A stretch of 64,000 nt of DNA, from positions 124,001-188,000 of the forward strand of contig JADJPL010000005.1 of assembly GCA_016713275.1 (NCBI GenBank), given 5' to 3'. Each line of letters starts with the position of its first letter. Within the stretch, counting starts at the first letter, position 1. The notes under the pieces are model-generated. The model made no database searches. It was not told where the DNA came from and saw nothing but the letters and a program-made list of their open reading frames with translations. This DNA comes from Haliscomenobacter sp. (GTDB lineage: Bacteria; Bacteroidota; Bacteroidia; Chitinophagales; Saprospiraceae). Of the stretch, positions 18,771 to 26,591 are shown piece after piece. Both the position numbers and the translations under genes were made by a program.

Positions 18771-20399
18771 TTAACGGTTTAATTCGTCCAAGGTAACCTT
18801 GTGCTGTTCAAACATGTAGCGCTCAGGCGAATAGCTAACAGTTTTTGCATTTTCAGCCATGATATAGTATTCCATTTGGCGGGCGCCCCCCTGAGGCTTG
18901 ATCAACACCCCGAAGACTGCGTCGTTGGCTTGGCCATCTTCGTGAGCGCCGTCGTCGGCCATGGCAACTGATTGAAACGGCTGACCCGCATCAAACCGAT
19001 AAAACAACTGCACTTTTCTGGCGTACTCTCCTACCCGCACGGTAACTTGAAAATCTTCAATTTGCGCAGGGGAGAATTTTTCACGGCTTTTTACCTTCCG
19101 GTCGGAAAAACCAGGAGGAATAATGGAGAGCTCTGGATGGCGCTTGAGGAATTTGGTTCTGCCTTCCAAAAATTCAAATACCCCCGGGATTTTGCTTACC
19201 CGGCCAATCGTGCTGACAAGACTCTGCTCAAAGTCGATCTGGGAATACATTTTATTTGAGTCCAGAACAAAAGAAGGCTGGATTAACTCCTGGAGTTCCC
19301 GAGCCCTGGTTTGGTAGTTCCCGCTTGCCAATTCATTGTACAGGAGGGTCCGGAGGTGCGACAGGTACATTTTGCGATACAGCGCATTGGCAAGCAGCTT
19401 GCTGACGAGCGGTTTGGCATTGTTCCCACTGTGGAGAAAAGGATCGAGTTGTTGCAGTTCGGTTATCTTCAGATCCGATCCTATACCGGTATTCTTATAC
19501 CCTCCAAACGCCAGGTTCAGGCTCCAAAGCACCGGGGCCATTCTGCCGTCCACATCCTGATATAAATAATACTTGGGGCTGTCTTTCCCGGAATAGGAAC
19601 TCAAATTGCCCATTACATTATTAAAGGCAAGCATCCAAAGCGTTTGATCCGCATAGAGGATGTCTTCCAACGATTGCCCTTCCAGGTTCAGTTGGCGAAT
19701 AAACTCCACCAGCGGGGCGTAAGAAGCGCCCTGGATCAGGTGGAAGTTGCGCTTGAGGCAGTCAACCGACCGGTCCTGCTGCAGGGAACCAAAGATATTT
19801 GGAGCGCATCCGGGAAGCGGCTTCTTCGTCGTTTCCGGGTGGCTGTAATACAAATTGCCGGAGGTCCCTTTGAAATGACGCAACAGGAAATCCCCTTCAA
19901 CGGACTCTACGTTGACGTAAAGCCCATAGCGTTCGTTATTGATCCAGACGTTGGCGTAATTGGCTTTGGGGGCGGGCATGTACTTGCGGGCTATTTCCAG
20001 GCCCAGCACTTCGCGGACCATGCTGGGGTCGCGCAGCGAGCTGCTCAGGGACAAACTGGAATGCCCCTGTATTTGCTGGCCGGGCGTGGAATAATCCAAC
20101 TGGATGTATAACCCGTTGCGGCGGCTGCCCGGTTGAAACGAATTGGAATCGATGATCCGGACCCCGGCGCCGGCAAAGGGCTGCCCCATGACCTCCACGG
20201 AGGCGGCTTTGAGCAGCTGTTCTCCGTTAAACCGAAGGGAGTCCAGCAGGTACCTCCAGTTATCCTCTTCAAAAACGATTTTGATTTCCCGGATGGTCCC
20301 CACGTGGTAAAGGCCGGCGGAATCTTCCCGATCCTGAGCTCGAAGAGCAGAGACAGACAACGCGACAAACAGAGCGAAAAGAACGTATACGTTTTTCAT
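18771..20399 (-). CDS. Secreted CotH-like protein, copy 2, possibly catalytically dead
   Basis: 542 residues from ATG 20399 with a signal peptide (NVYVLFALFVALSVSALRAQ). Same layout as copy 1: a leading IREIKIVFEEDNWRYLLDSL segment, PAPKANYANVWINNERYGLY, then NVESVEGDFLLRHF and YYLYQDVDGRMAPVLWSLNLAFGG. In this last motif the Asp of copy 1 (WDLN) is Ser (WSLN), so the metal-binding residue seems lost and the protein may be a pseudokinase. A C-terminal beta domain (TVRVGEYARKVQLFYRF) ends the protein, as in copy 1. No frameshift. First gene of the probable two-gene unit. The residue call rests on alignment by eye. Confidence 0.85.
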   Translation of the reverse strand: MKNVYVLFALFVALSVSALRAQDREDSAGLYHVGTIREIKIVFEEDNWRYLLDSLRFNGEQLLKAASVEVMGQPFAGAGVRIIDSNSFQPGSRRNGLYIQLDYSTPGQQIQGHSSLSLSSSLRDPSMVREVLGLEIARKYMPAPKANYANVWINNERYGLYVNVESVEGDFLLRHFKGTSGNLYYSHPETTKKPLPGCAPNIFGSLQQDRSVDCLKRNFHLIQGASYAPLVEFIRQLNLEGQSLEDILYADQTLWMLAFNNVMGNLSSYSGKDSPKYYLYQDVDGRMAPVLWSLNLAFGGYKNTGIGSDLKITELQQLDPFLHSGNNAKPLVSKLLANALYRKMYLSHLRTLLYNELASGNYQTRARELQELIQPSFVLDSNKMYSQIDFEQSLVSTIGRVSKIPGVFEFLEGRTKFLKRHPELSIIPPGFSDRKVKSREKFSPAQIEDFQVTVRVGEYARKVQLFYRFDAGQPFQSVAMADDGAHEDGQANDAVFGVLIKPQGGARQMEYYIMAENAKTVSYSPERYMFEQHKVTLDELNR

Positions 20400-20511
20400 A
20401 TCGGTTTGGGTAGGAAGTGAACAAGTAGGTTTTGGATGCGGTGCAATGATAAAAAAATAAATTTGAAAAAAATGATTTCGAACGGCCCTTGAAATCAAAA
20501 GGATTAAACCT

Positions 20512-20736
20512 TTATTTCAGCAAAAGCGCGCGCAGGCTGATGAACATGTTCACAAACATAATGGCCATGAGCGCAAGGGAAAGCAATCGGAGCCACCGGC
20601 TGTTTTCCCGGCGGAAAGCTTCAGCCCCCGGCGCGCGTTTTCCGCTTTTGGAGGGCAATACGCCAATGGAGAAAAAGTAAAGGAAACAAGCTGCGGCAAA
20701 CAGCGCTACTTCAAAAAGCAATCCCAAAATTTGCAT
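20512..20736 (-). CDS. Small two-helix membrane protein
   Basis: 74 residues from an ATG. Two hydrophobic segments (ILGLLFEVALFAAACFLYFF, residues 3-22, and LLSLALMAIMFVNMFISL, about 51-68) are separated by a basic loop (SKSGKRAPGAEAFRRENSR). By the positive-inside rule the loop should be cytoplasmic with both termini outside. The gene lies 27 bp downstream of the asparaginase gene on the same strand, and tail-to-head with the CotH genes. No homologue recognised; the pattern is typical of conserved short membrane proteins of Bacteroidota. Confidence 0.55.
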   Translation of the reverse strand: MQILGLLFEVALFAAACFLYFFSIGVLPSKSGKRAPGAEAFRRENSRWLRLLSLALMAIMFVNMFISLRALLLK

Positions 20737-20763
20737 ACGCTGGAGAATATCCGGTCAAAAAAA

Positions 20764-21255
20764 CTAAATCGTTTCCTCAAAGTTACCGGTTTTGCGGTTC
20801 TTGCGCACTGAATTCCACTGAAAATAACGTCCATTCATGACGACGTATACTCCAGGAGGCAGGGTTTGAACAAAAGCCAGCGCGCTTCCCAAATTGAAAA
20901 ACCCATCACTCGAAGTCCCGAACGCGTAAGGAATCATCGCTCCGGTGAGGACAATCGTTTTTCCTCTGATGTCCGCCTGCGCCAGAAACGAAGCCGTCTC
21001 CACGATGCTATCCGTCCCATGGGTAACCAAAATGCGTTGATGGGCAGAGCGCCGGCAGTTGTGGGCAATGATCGCCCGGTCCTCATCCGTCATCTCCAGG
21101 CTATCTACCATCATCAACGTCTTGATGTCGATGTCCAGGGTACAACGGCCCCGGTCCAGCATTTCCGGCAAATGGGTATCCTTGAAAAAAAGCGTCCCAT
21201 GGATATAATTGTACTCCTTGTCAAAGGTCCCTCCGGTTACGAATATTTGAACCAT
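20764..21255 (-). CDS. Single-domain asparaginase-like protein
   Basis: 163 residues from ATG 21255 (MVQIFVTGGTFDKEY). It has the asparaginase catalytic blocks: the nucleophile loop TGGTFD (Thr 8/11) and VTHGTDSIVETA, where Thr-Asp form the second catalytic group, plus GKTIVLTGAMIP. Usual L-asparaginases are about 330 residues with a second, dimer-forming domain; this one ends after the first domain with KNRKTGNFEETI. As the ending looks natural and similar short asparaginase-domain proteins exist in Bacteroidota, I treat it as complete, not truncated. Likely hydrolyses asparagine or a related amide (inference). An asnA gene that makes asparagine lies about 3 kb away on the other strand. Confidence 0.75.
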   Translation of the reverse strand: MVQIFVTGGTFDKEYNYIHGTLFFKDTHLPEMLDRGRCTLDIDIKTLMMVDSLEMTDEDRAIIAHNCRRSAHQRILVTHGTDSIVETASFLAQADIRGKTIVLTGAMIPYAFGTSSDGFFNLGSALAFVQTLPPGVYVVMNGRYFQWNSVRKNRKTGNFEETI

Positions 21256-21290
21256 CTTCGCTCTTGTTTTTGAATGCAAGTATAGGGAAA

Positions 21291-21381
21291 TTAGACGGGA
21301 GACGGGAGACGGTTGACGGGAGACGGGAGACGGTTGACGGGAGACGGTTGACGGGAGACGGGAGACGGTTGACGGTTGAGG
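21291..21381. repeat. Heptad array (ggagacg/gttgacg)
   Basis: Thirteen successive 7-bp units, starting ttagacg and then ggagacg and gttgacg in a mixed order, ending gttgagg. Strict period, no interruption. It starts 36 bases upstream of the asparaginase start codon, inside the 346-bp divergent gap before the GDE-like gene, where the asparaginase promoter would be expected. Apparent reading frames through it are produced by the 21-bp (three-unit) periodicity. Confidence 0.85.
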
Positions 21382-21392
21382 CTCTTGGTGAA

Positions 21393-21545
21393 TACATCCT
21401 TTCCATCCTCTACATCCTTTCCATCCTTTCACGAAGTACGAGGTACGATTTACGAAGTACGAAGTATGATTTACGAATTACGGGGCTTACATCCTCTACA
21501 TCCTCCACATCCTCTACATCCTCTACATCCTCCAAATCCTCTAAC
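21393..21545. repeat. Composite array: nonads, then heptads, then nonads
   Basis: 21393-21429 has 9-bp units (atacatcct, ttccatcct, ctacatcct). 21430-21485 has eight 7-bp units (cacgaag, tacgagg, tacgatt, tacgaag, tacgaag, tatgatt, tacgaat, tacgggg). 21486-21545 returns to 9-bp units (ctacatcct, ccacatcct). The same heptad-plus-nonad order occurs in inverse orientation at 39122-39265, so this composite is a dispersed repeat. With the array before it, it fills the gap upstream of the GDE-like gene. Confidence 0.85.
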
Positions 21546-21601
21546 CCATTTTCCTCCTGCTCTTTCATAATCCATTGTATTTTTAGAAAAAAGTTTGGGT
21601 C

Positions 21602-23932
21602 ATGAGCGATAGCATGTTTCTTGGAATTTTCGGCATCTTATTCACACTGGCGGGTTGTCAGGCTTCTGGAACGGAAAAGGGCCACAATGCCTCCCCAAAG
21701 CCAACGCTGTTGGAGGAAGTGGGTATTCACGTGCATCCGGAGGAGAACAGAGCCTGTTCCTTCACCGATAAAAAATCCGGGTATTTCTATACGTTCACGC
21801 ACACTTCGGACACTGCCGATTATTTTATCGGATGGAACGTCAGCCGGAAAAGGATATGCAGAGACTACCAGCTTTTTCAGGGAGGTCTGCCGCTCCAGAG
21901 AACGGAAGCCAACGTCACGGTCTACCCCGACGCGATAGAACGGGTTTTTACGCAGGCAAAAGAAACGTTAGTCCTTTTTGACAACATCCCGGCAATCGGA
22001 ATATTTCTAAACACCGGGCGCCCCGGTCCGATTGGCATCCAGCTGGATACCTCGCTTTGCCGTTTTCTGAAAGCCGACGAGACGGGTATCTGGTATTCCC
22101 TACTGGAAGCCCCTGGACAGGCGCTTTTGGCAAGTCCTAGGAAGAACCAGCCGTTTACCGTAAATCGCGGCCTTCTGAGCTCAAATGAAAAAGCGGGAGG
22201 TTTTTTGCTTGTTTATGGCGCCACCGAAGCCGAAGCGCTTCAAAGCCTGAAAGCCATTCGCCAAAAAGAAGCGCAACTTCTGGCGGACCGGACCAACCGA
22301 ATGGAGCGCATTGCCCGCCAAAGCCATGCGGGCAGCGGCCAGGACAGCCTCGACCATGCGCTGGTTTGGCTTTCCCTTACCCTCGACCAGCTCATTACCG
22401 AGCAGCAAGGCTGGGGAATCTACGCCGGGCTTCCGTGGTTCAACGACTATTGGGGCAGGGACATGTTCATTGCCCTCCCTGGAGCCTGCCTGGTCAATGG
22501 CCAGTTTGATATTGCCCGAAAAATCCTGTTGTCCTTCGCCCAGTTCCAAAATACGGATCCAGGCTCCCCGTTTTTTGGCCGGATACCAAACCGCGCCAGG
22601 CCAGATGAAATTATATACAATACCGCCGACGGCACGCCCCGGTTTGTCGCCCAGATCCTGGATTATGTTCGGTATTCTGGCGACACCTCCATTATCCGCC
22701 AGCTGTATCCTGCGGTAAAACGCAGCATGGACGGGGCGCTGCAGCATTGGGTTGACGAAAAAGGGTATCTATGCCACGACGACGCCGACACCTGGATGGA
22801 CGCCAAAATCAAAGGGAAAACTCCTTATTCGCCCCGGGGAAACCGGGCGAATGATATCCAGGCGCTTTGGGTCGGGCAGCTCCGCGCCGCCGCTTTTTTT
22901 GCTCAATGGATGGGCGAAAAAGAAACCAGCCTGAAATGGAATGCAATGGCGGATCAGGTAATGCAGCAGTTTGCCCGGGACTACTGGATACCTGATAAAG
23001 GGTACCTGGCCGACCGGCTCGACGCGCAGGGAAAGCCCGACCTCAAAATGCGTCCGAATCAGCTGTTTGCCCTGGATCTACTCCCTGAAAAATCCCAGCG
23101 CAACCAAATTGCCAGATCCGTCTGGGAAAATCTCGTTTATCCCTGGGGCGTCGCCTCTTTGAGTCAGAAAGACCCCGATTTTCATCCCTACCACGAATAC
23201 TGGAATTATTACCACAAGGATGCATCGTATCACAACGGGACGGTCTGGCTTTGGACGAACGGAATCGCCATGCAACGCCTGATCGAGGCCGGACAGACCG
23301 AAGCTGCCTACAAGCTTTTTGCCCGAATGAACCGCCAGGCACTGATCGAGGGGGCCGTAGGTTCTCTAAGCGAAAATGCCGATGCCCTCCCCAAGCCAGG
23401 CGCTTTCAGAGGCAAGCTTTCCGGAACCTTCCTGCAGGCTTGGTCGAATGCCGAACAGCTTCGGGTATGGAACCAGTATTTCCTCGGGTTTCAACCCGAT
23501 TTGACCCGCCAAAAAGTGACGCTTCGTCCAAGGATACCTCAAGCTATCGGGCAAATCCAGGCCAATTTTCCGGCAGGGCAAGGGTCGGTTAACCTCGCTT
23601 TTTCCAGGGAAAACGACGGCCTCGTTTACGCGTATTCGGCTAAAAACCTTTCCGTAACCTGTGAACTGGATTTACCTGGATTTGACCCAGTGGTACAGCC
23701 CCTCCAGGAAGGGGAAATGCTCTGGGTTAAAAGGAATAAAGACTATCTGGAGGTTCGCATCTTAAAAAATAAAAAGGTATTGAAATCCTTCCGGCAGCCT
23801 GCCTCAGCAGAACGGCTAAACGCCATGGCGGAAGCAGACGCCTGGTTTCAGGGCCTCCGGTTTTGTCAACCCTACCTTCAACCCGGTTTAAACAGCCTGA
23901 AAGTATTCCACGACCCGCCTTTGACCTATTAG
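21602..23932 (+). CDS. Lipoprotein of the glycogen-debranching (amylo-alpha-1,6-glucosidase) family
   Basis: 776 residues. The N-terminus (MFLGIFGILFTLAGCQ) is a lipoprotein signal with lipobox LAGC, so the enzyme is exported and lipid-anchored. The C-terminal two-thirds is an (alpha/alpha)6 barrel of the GDE/GH133 type: WFNDYWGRDMFIALPG (about 280), GTPRFVAQILDYVRYSGD, DDADTWMDAKIKGKT, NDIQALWVGQL and SYHNGTVWLWTNG. The acidic residues in WMD and YWGRD blocks are typical of the glucosidase centre. An extracytoplasmic location differs from cytoplasmic glycogen debranching and suggests uptake or trimming of alpha-glucans or other oligosaccharides (inference). An SLC45-like sugar transporter lies 2.7 kb downstream. 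No frameshift. The stop codon overlaps the next repeat element. Confidence 0.85.
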   Translation: MSDSMFLGIFGILFTLAGCQASGTEKGHNASPKPTLLEEVGIHVHPEENRACSFTDKKSGYFYTFTHTSDTADYFIGWNVSRKRICRDYQLFQGGLPLQRTEANVTVYPDAIERVFTQAKETLVLFDNIPAIGIFLNTGRPGPIGIQLDTSLCRFLKADETGIWYSLLEAPGQALLASPRKNQPFTVNRGLLSSNEKAGGFLLVYGATEAEALQSLKAIRQKEAQLLADRTNRMERIARQSHAGSGQDSLDHALVWLSLTLDQLITEQQGWGIYAGLPWFNDYWGRDMFIALPGACLVNGQFDIARKILLSFAQFQNTDPGSPFFGRIPNRARPDEIIYNTADGTPRFVAQILDYVRYSGDTSIIRQLYPAVKRSMDGALQHWVDEKGYLCHDDADTWMDAKIKGKTPYSPRGNRANDIQALWVGQLRAAAFFAQWMGEKETSLKWNAMADQVMQQFARDYWIPDKGYLADRLDAQGKPDLKMRPNQLFALDLLPEKSQRNQIARSVWENLVYPWGVASLSQKDPDFHPYHEYWNYYHKDASYHNGTVWLWTNGIAMQRLIEAGQTEAAYKLFARMNRQALIEGAVGSLSENADALPKPGAFRGKLSGTFLQAWSNAEQLRVWNQYFLGFQPDLTRQKVTLRPRIPQAIGQIQANFPAGQGSVNLAFSRENDGLVYAYSAKNLSVTCELDLPGFDPVVQPLQEGEMLWVKRNKDYLEVRILKNKKVLKSFRQPASAERLNAMAEADAWFQGLRFCQPYLQPGLNSLKVFHDPPLTY

Positions 23933-24245
23933 AAGCCATCTCAAAAATATAGAATTATGGCGTTCTCCCCCTTTGGGGGGGGGGGGGACCCCCCCCCCTC
24001 AAGCGGAACACCGATCGTTGCGTTTCACCTGCATTCCAAGCGGTTGATCCCATAAGGCGATCCCGTTCTTCGAACGGGAACGGCGTTTCCCACGGGCTCC
24101 GGGCTGCGGAGGGCAATCCAGAGACAAGCCGTAGTTATGAAAAATACTACAAGATGAGCTTCAAAGGGGGAAAGTGCTTCTCAGTCTTTGCAATGGGGTT
24201 AAGGATTGCCGCCCACACCCCAAAAAAGGTTTTGAGATAGCTTCT
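23931..24245. repeat. Terminal-inverted-repeat element, copy 1
   Basis: Ends are AGAAGCCATCTCAAAA (23931-23946) and TTTTGAGATAGCTTCT (24230-24245), 15 of 16 bases complementary. It contains the G13/C10 tract, a 101-bp core (24039-24139) with the palindrome gttcttcgaac, and a right module (24140-24243) starting aaaaatactacaagat. Core and right module recur at 39269-39635, but there the core is inverted. The left end overlaps the stop codon of the GDE-like gene. The rest of the gap to asnA (24246-24434) shows nothing I can identify. Confidence 0.8.
23975..23998. repeat. Homopolymeric G13-A-C10 hairpin tract
   Basis: Thirteen G, one A and ten C in succession. The two runs can pair as a hairpin, and the G run can form quadruplex structure. 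It lies inside the inverted-repeat element and outside any gene. Run lengths are likely to be unreliable in the consensus given the indel pattern in this window. Confidence 0.8.
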
Positions 24246-24434
24246 AAGCAGTCTGCATATCCCCTTTCTTTCACCTCTGTCTGCGGCAAAAATCATGCCG
24301 GGGATTGACCTTGGTCAGTCCATTTGTGCCTGACGTCGCTTATCTTTTCCCGAGCCTGAATGGGCGAGGGAGAGCGCCCGCCGTATGCTATGGCTCCCCT
24401 TCCAAATGAATCCCTAACCAAAAAACCAAATCAA

Positions 24435-25564
24435 ATGGTAGACAAAAAAGCCGACCTGGCAGGTCCAGGCATTGGGAATTACGAAGACCTGAAGCGCGTT
24501 CTTCCGACGGATTACCGGTCGCTGTTGACGCCAAAGAAACGCAGCGCGCCATCATGGCCGCCAAGAACTACATAGAGGAACACCTCTGCAAGGAACTCAA
24601 CCTGATGATGGTGACCGTTCCGCTGATCGTCGACGTCGAAAGCGGAGTCAATGACTATCTCGACCGCGACGGTTCCCGAACGCCGGTAGAATTCTACATC
24701 AAAAACGACCACGAAAAAAATCCGGTAACCGCCCAGGTCGTACAGGCAGCTACCAAATGGAAAAGAACTGCCCTCAAACAGTTTGACATGAAGCCAGGAG
24801 AAGGGCTTTGTACCGATATGCGTGCCGTACGTAAAGACTATTTCCTCGATCACGATCATAGCGCCTATGTAGACCAGTGGGATTGGGAACGAGCCATCAC
24901 CGACAAAGAACGCAATCTGGAATTCCTCAAGGAGGTGGTCCGCAAAATATGGAAGGCCATCAAAGGCGCAGAAAACTACCTGTTTGATCTGTTTCCGGCG
25001 CTCGACGATTCAAGGTACCCCCGGCTTCCGGAGGAAATCACCTTCATGCACGCCGAGGAATTGCTGGCCAAATATCCCGACCTTCCCCGCAAAGAGCGCG
25101 AAACCAGAATCTTACAAGAAATTCCTGCGCTGTTCCTGATCGGGATCGGATGGCAGTTGGCCGATGGCTACCCGCATGAAATGAGAGCCCCGGACTACGA
25201 TGATTGGGTAACGCCTACTGTAAACGAAAAAGGAGCGCCCATGCACGGATTAAATGGAGATATTCTCGTTTGGAACCCCGTAACGAAACGGCGGCACGAG
25301 CTTTCCTCCATGGGCATCCGAGTTAATGCCGACACCCTGAAACAACAGCTCAAAATCTGCGGCCTGGAGCACTTCCTTCAATACCCTTACCATCAAGCCA
25401 TTGTTCACGACGAACTTCCATTGAGCATCGGAGGCGGCATCGGGCAAAGCCGGACCATCATGCTCCTCCTTCGCAAAGCCCACCTCGGGGAAGTTAGCGT
25501 CACCGTATGGCCAAAAGTCCTGAAAGACATTTGCAGGGAGAAGAATATTTTTGTATTGGAGTAA
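24435..25564 (+). CDS. asnA: Aspartate-ammonia ligase (asparagine synthetase A, frameshifted)
   Basis: Makes asparagine from aspartate, ammonia and ATP. About 376 residues after repair. Core family blocks are present: LLTPKETQRAI, LMMVTVPLIVDVESGVND, TKWKRTALK, LCTDMRAVRKDYFLDH, HSAYVDQWDWE, and the class-II synthetase closing GGGIGQSRTIMLLL. The break is at AAA (24533-24535): one more A gives TPKETQRAIMAAKNY. I use the ATG at 24435; earlier in-frame ATGs at 24360 and 24390 would add residues rich in Pro and Lys. Even so the N-terminus is about 30 residues longer than usual AsnA. A heptad array begins at the base after the stop. Confidence 0.92.
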
Positions 25565-25687
25565 GGGAGCAGGGAAAAAGGGAGTAGGGAGCAGGGAAAG
25601 AACCTTGAACCTTGGACTTTGAACTCTTGAACCTTAATCCTCGACTGCTCCCTGCTCCCTTTTCCCATTTCCCTAATCCCTAATGCG
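25565..25687. repeat. Heptad repeat element with complementary arms
   Basis: Left arm: gggagca, gggaaaa, agggagt, agggagc, agggaaa. Middle: gaacctt (twice), ggacttt, gaactct, tgaacct. Right arm: cgactgc, tccctgc, tcccttt, tcccatt, tccctaa (twice). Arms are reverse complementary (gggagcaggga against tccctgctccc). It starts directly after the asnA stop codon and runs to 67 bp before the next start, so it can act as a hairpin at the transcript end. Confidence 0.82.
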
Positions 25688-25753
25688 AAAAATCATTGTT
25701 TCCACCTTTCCGGGGGGCGTATTTTCGTGGCTGTAATAACCCAAGCAAAAAAC

Positions 25754-26500
25754 ATGAAAATCCGCCCTCTTCTTTTTCTTTTGCCCTTGTTGTTGGGCAT
25801 GGAGCTTAGTTCGCATGCCCAGAGCTTAAAATCCATCGATCACGCCGATCAAGTATGGGTCGGCTACCTGAGCCAGACGCAACTTTCCACCCATTGGGGA
25901 ATTTGGTACGACATGCACCTGCGCAGTCAGGACAACTGGAACCAGGGGCTATTATTTGGAATGGCCCGAATGGGCGCCACCTATTATGCCAGTCCAAACT
26001 TCAAACTGACTGCCGGCTACGGCTTCCTGAACTTGTACCCGGGTGAAGGCCACCAGAATGTTTCTCAACCAGAGCACCGCATCTGGCAACAGGTCCAGAT
26101 CCTGAGCCGGCCATGGAAATTCCGGGTGCTTCAGCAGATCAGGCTGGAGCAACGGTTCAAACAGAACGTTCTGGACGATTCCCATCTGGCAAAAGATTTT
26201 CTGTACACCAACCGGGCGCGTTACAACGTCATCTTGACGTACCCGTTTTCCGCCAAATCCAAATGGTCGGCGGTGGCGAGCAACGAAATCCTGATCAATT
26301 TCGGAAAACAGGTGATCAACAACACCTTCGACCAGGACCGGATCTTTGTGGGTCTTGGGTACAAGGTGGCCCCCAACGCCAATCTACAGGCCGGGTATTT
26401 ACACACCATCCAGCAATCCAGTAAAGGCTACCAGTACAAGCAATCCGACGTGGTCCGGGTGTTTTTGTTCCATAACCTGGATTTCCGGAAACCGGACTAA
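25754..26500 (+). CDS. DUF2490 family exported protein
   Basis: 248 residues from ATG 25754, giving a signal peptide (MKIRPLLFLLPLLLGMELSSHAQ). The mature part alternates in a beta-barrel-like way (WGIWYDMHLRSQDNW, FRVLQQIRLEQRF, LQAGYLHTIQQ) and has the DUF2490 layout: DQVWVGYLSQTQLSTHWGIW at the start and YKQSDVVRVFLFHNLDF at the end. DUF2490 proteins are predicted small outer-membrane barrels, uncharacterised in function. I chose the inner ATG because it starts the signal peptide; the frame is open from 25727. No frameshift. Confidence 0.8.
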   Translation: MKIRPLLFLLPLLLGMELSSHAQSLKSIDHADQVWVGYLSQTQLSTHWGIWYDMHLRSQDNWNQGLLFGMARMGATYYASPNFKLTAGYGFLNLYPGEGHQNVSQPEHRIWQQVQILSRPWKFRVLQQIRLEQRFKQNVLDDSHLAKDFLYTNRARYNVILTYPFSAKSKWSAVASNEILINFGKQVINNTFDQDRIFVGLGYKVAPNANLQAGYLHTIQQSSKGYQYKQSDVVRVFLFHNLDFRKPD

Positions 26501-26521
26501 GCACTAGCCGGAAATTTTCTC

Positions 26522-26581
26522 TTTTCAGGAAATAATTCCAATTGGGGTCATTACCTTTATCGATATTCTGTTTCCTGAAAA
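26522..26581. promoter_or_regulatory. Perfect 11-bp inverted repeat upstream of the MFS gene
   Basis: ttttcaggaaa at 26522-26532 and tttcctgaaaa at 26571-26581, perfectly complementary with 38 bases between. The right arm ends 10 bases before the MFS start codon, near the ribosome-binding region. It could be an operator or a long-loop hairpin acting on the transporter; there is no regulator gene beside it. Function is a guess. Confidence 0.4.
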
Positions 26582-26591
26582 TGCCGTTTTT

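Noticed and set aside
20512..20736. Toxin-antitoxin type small membrane toxin
   Set aside because: No partner gene or antisense RNA signal, and the basic loop with two helices is equally common in ordinary small membrane proteins.
21393..21545. Apparent CRISPR array from short tandem repeats
   Set aside because: Units of 7-9 bp with no spacers and no cas genes nearby. The same holds for all other arrays in the window.
23975..23998. Phase-variable homopolymer switch
   Set aside because: The G13/C10 tract is outside any coding frame and inside a mobile-type element; it could influence the neighbouring transcripts but there is no evidence.
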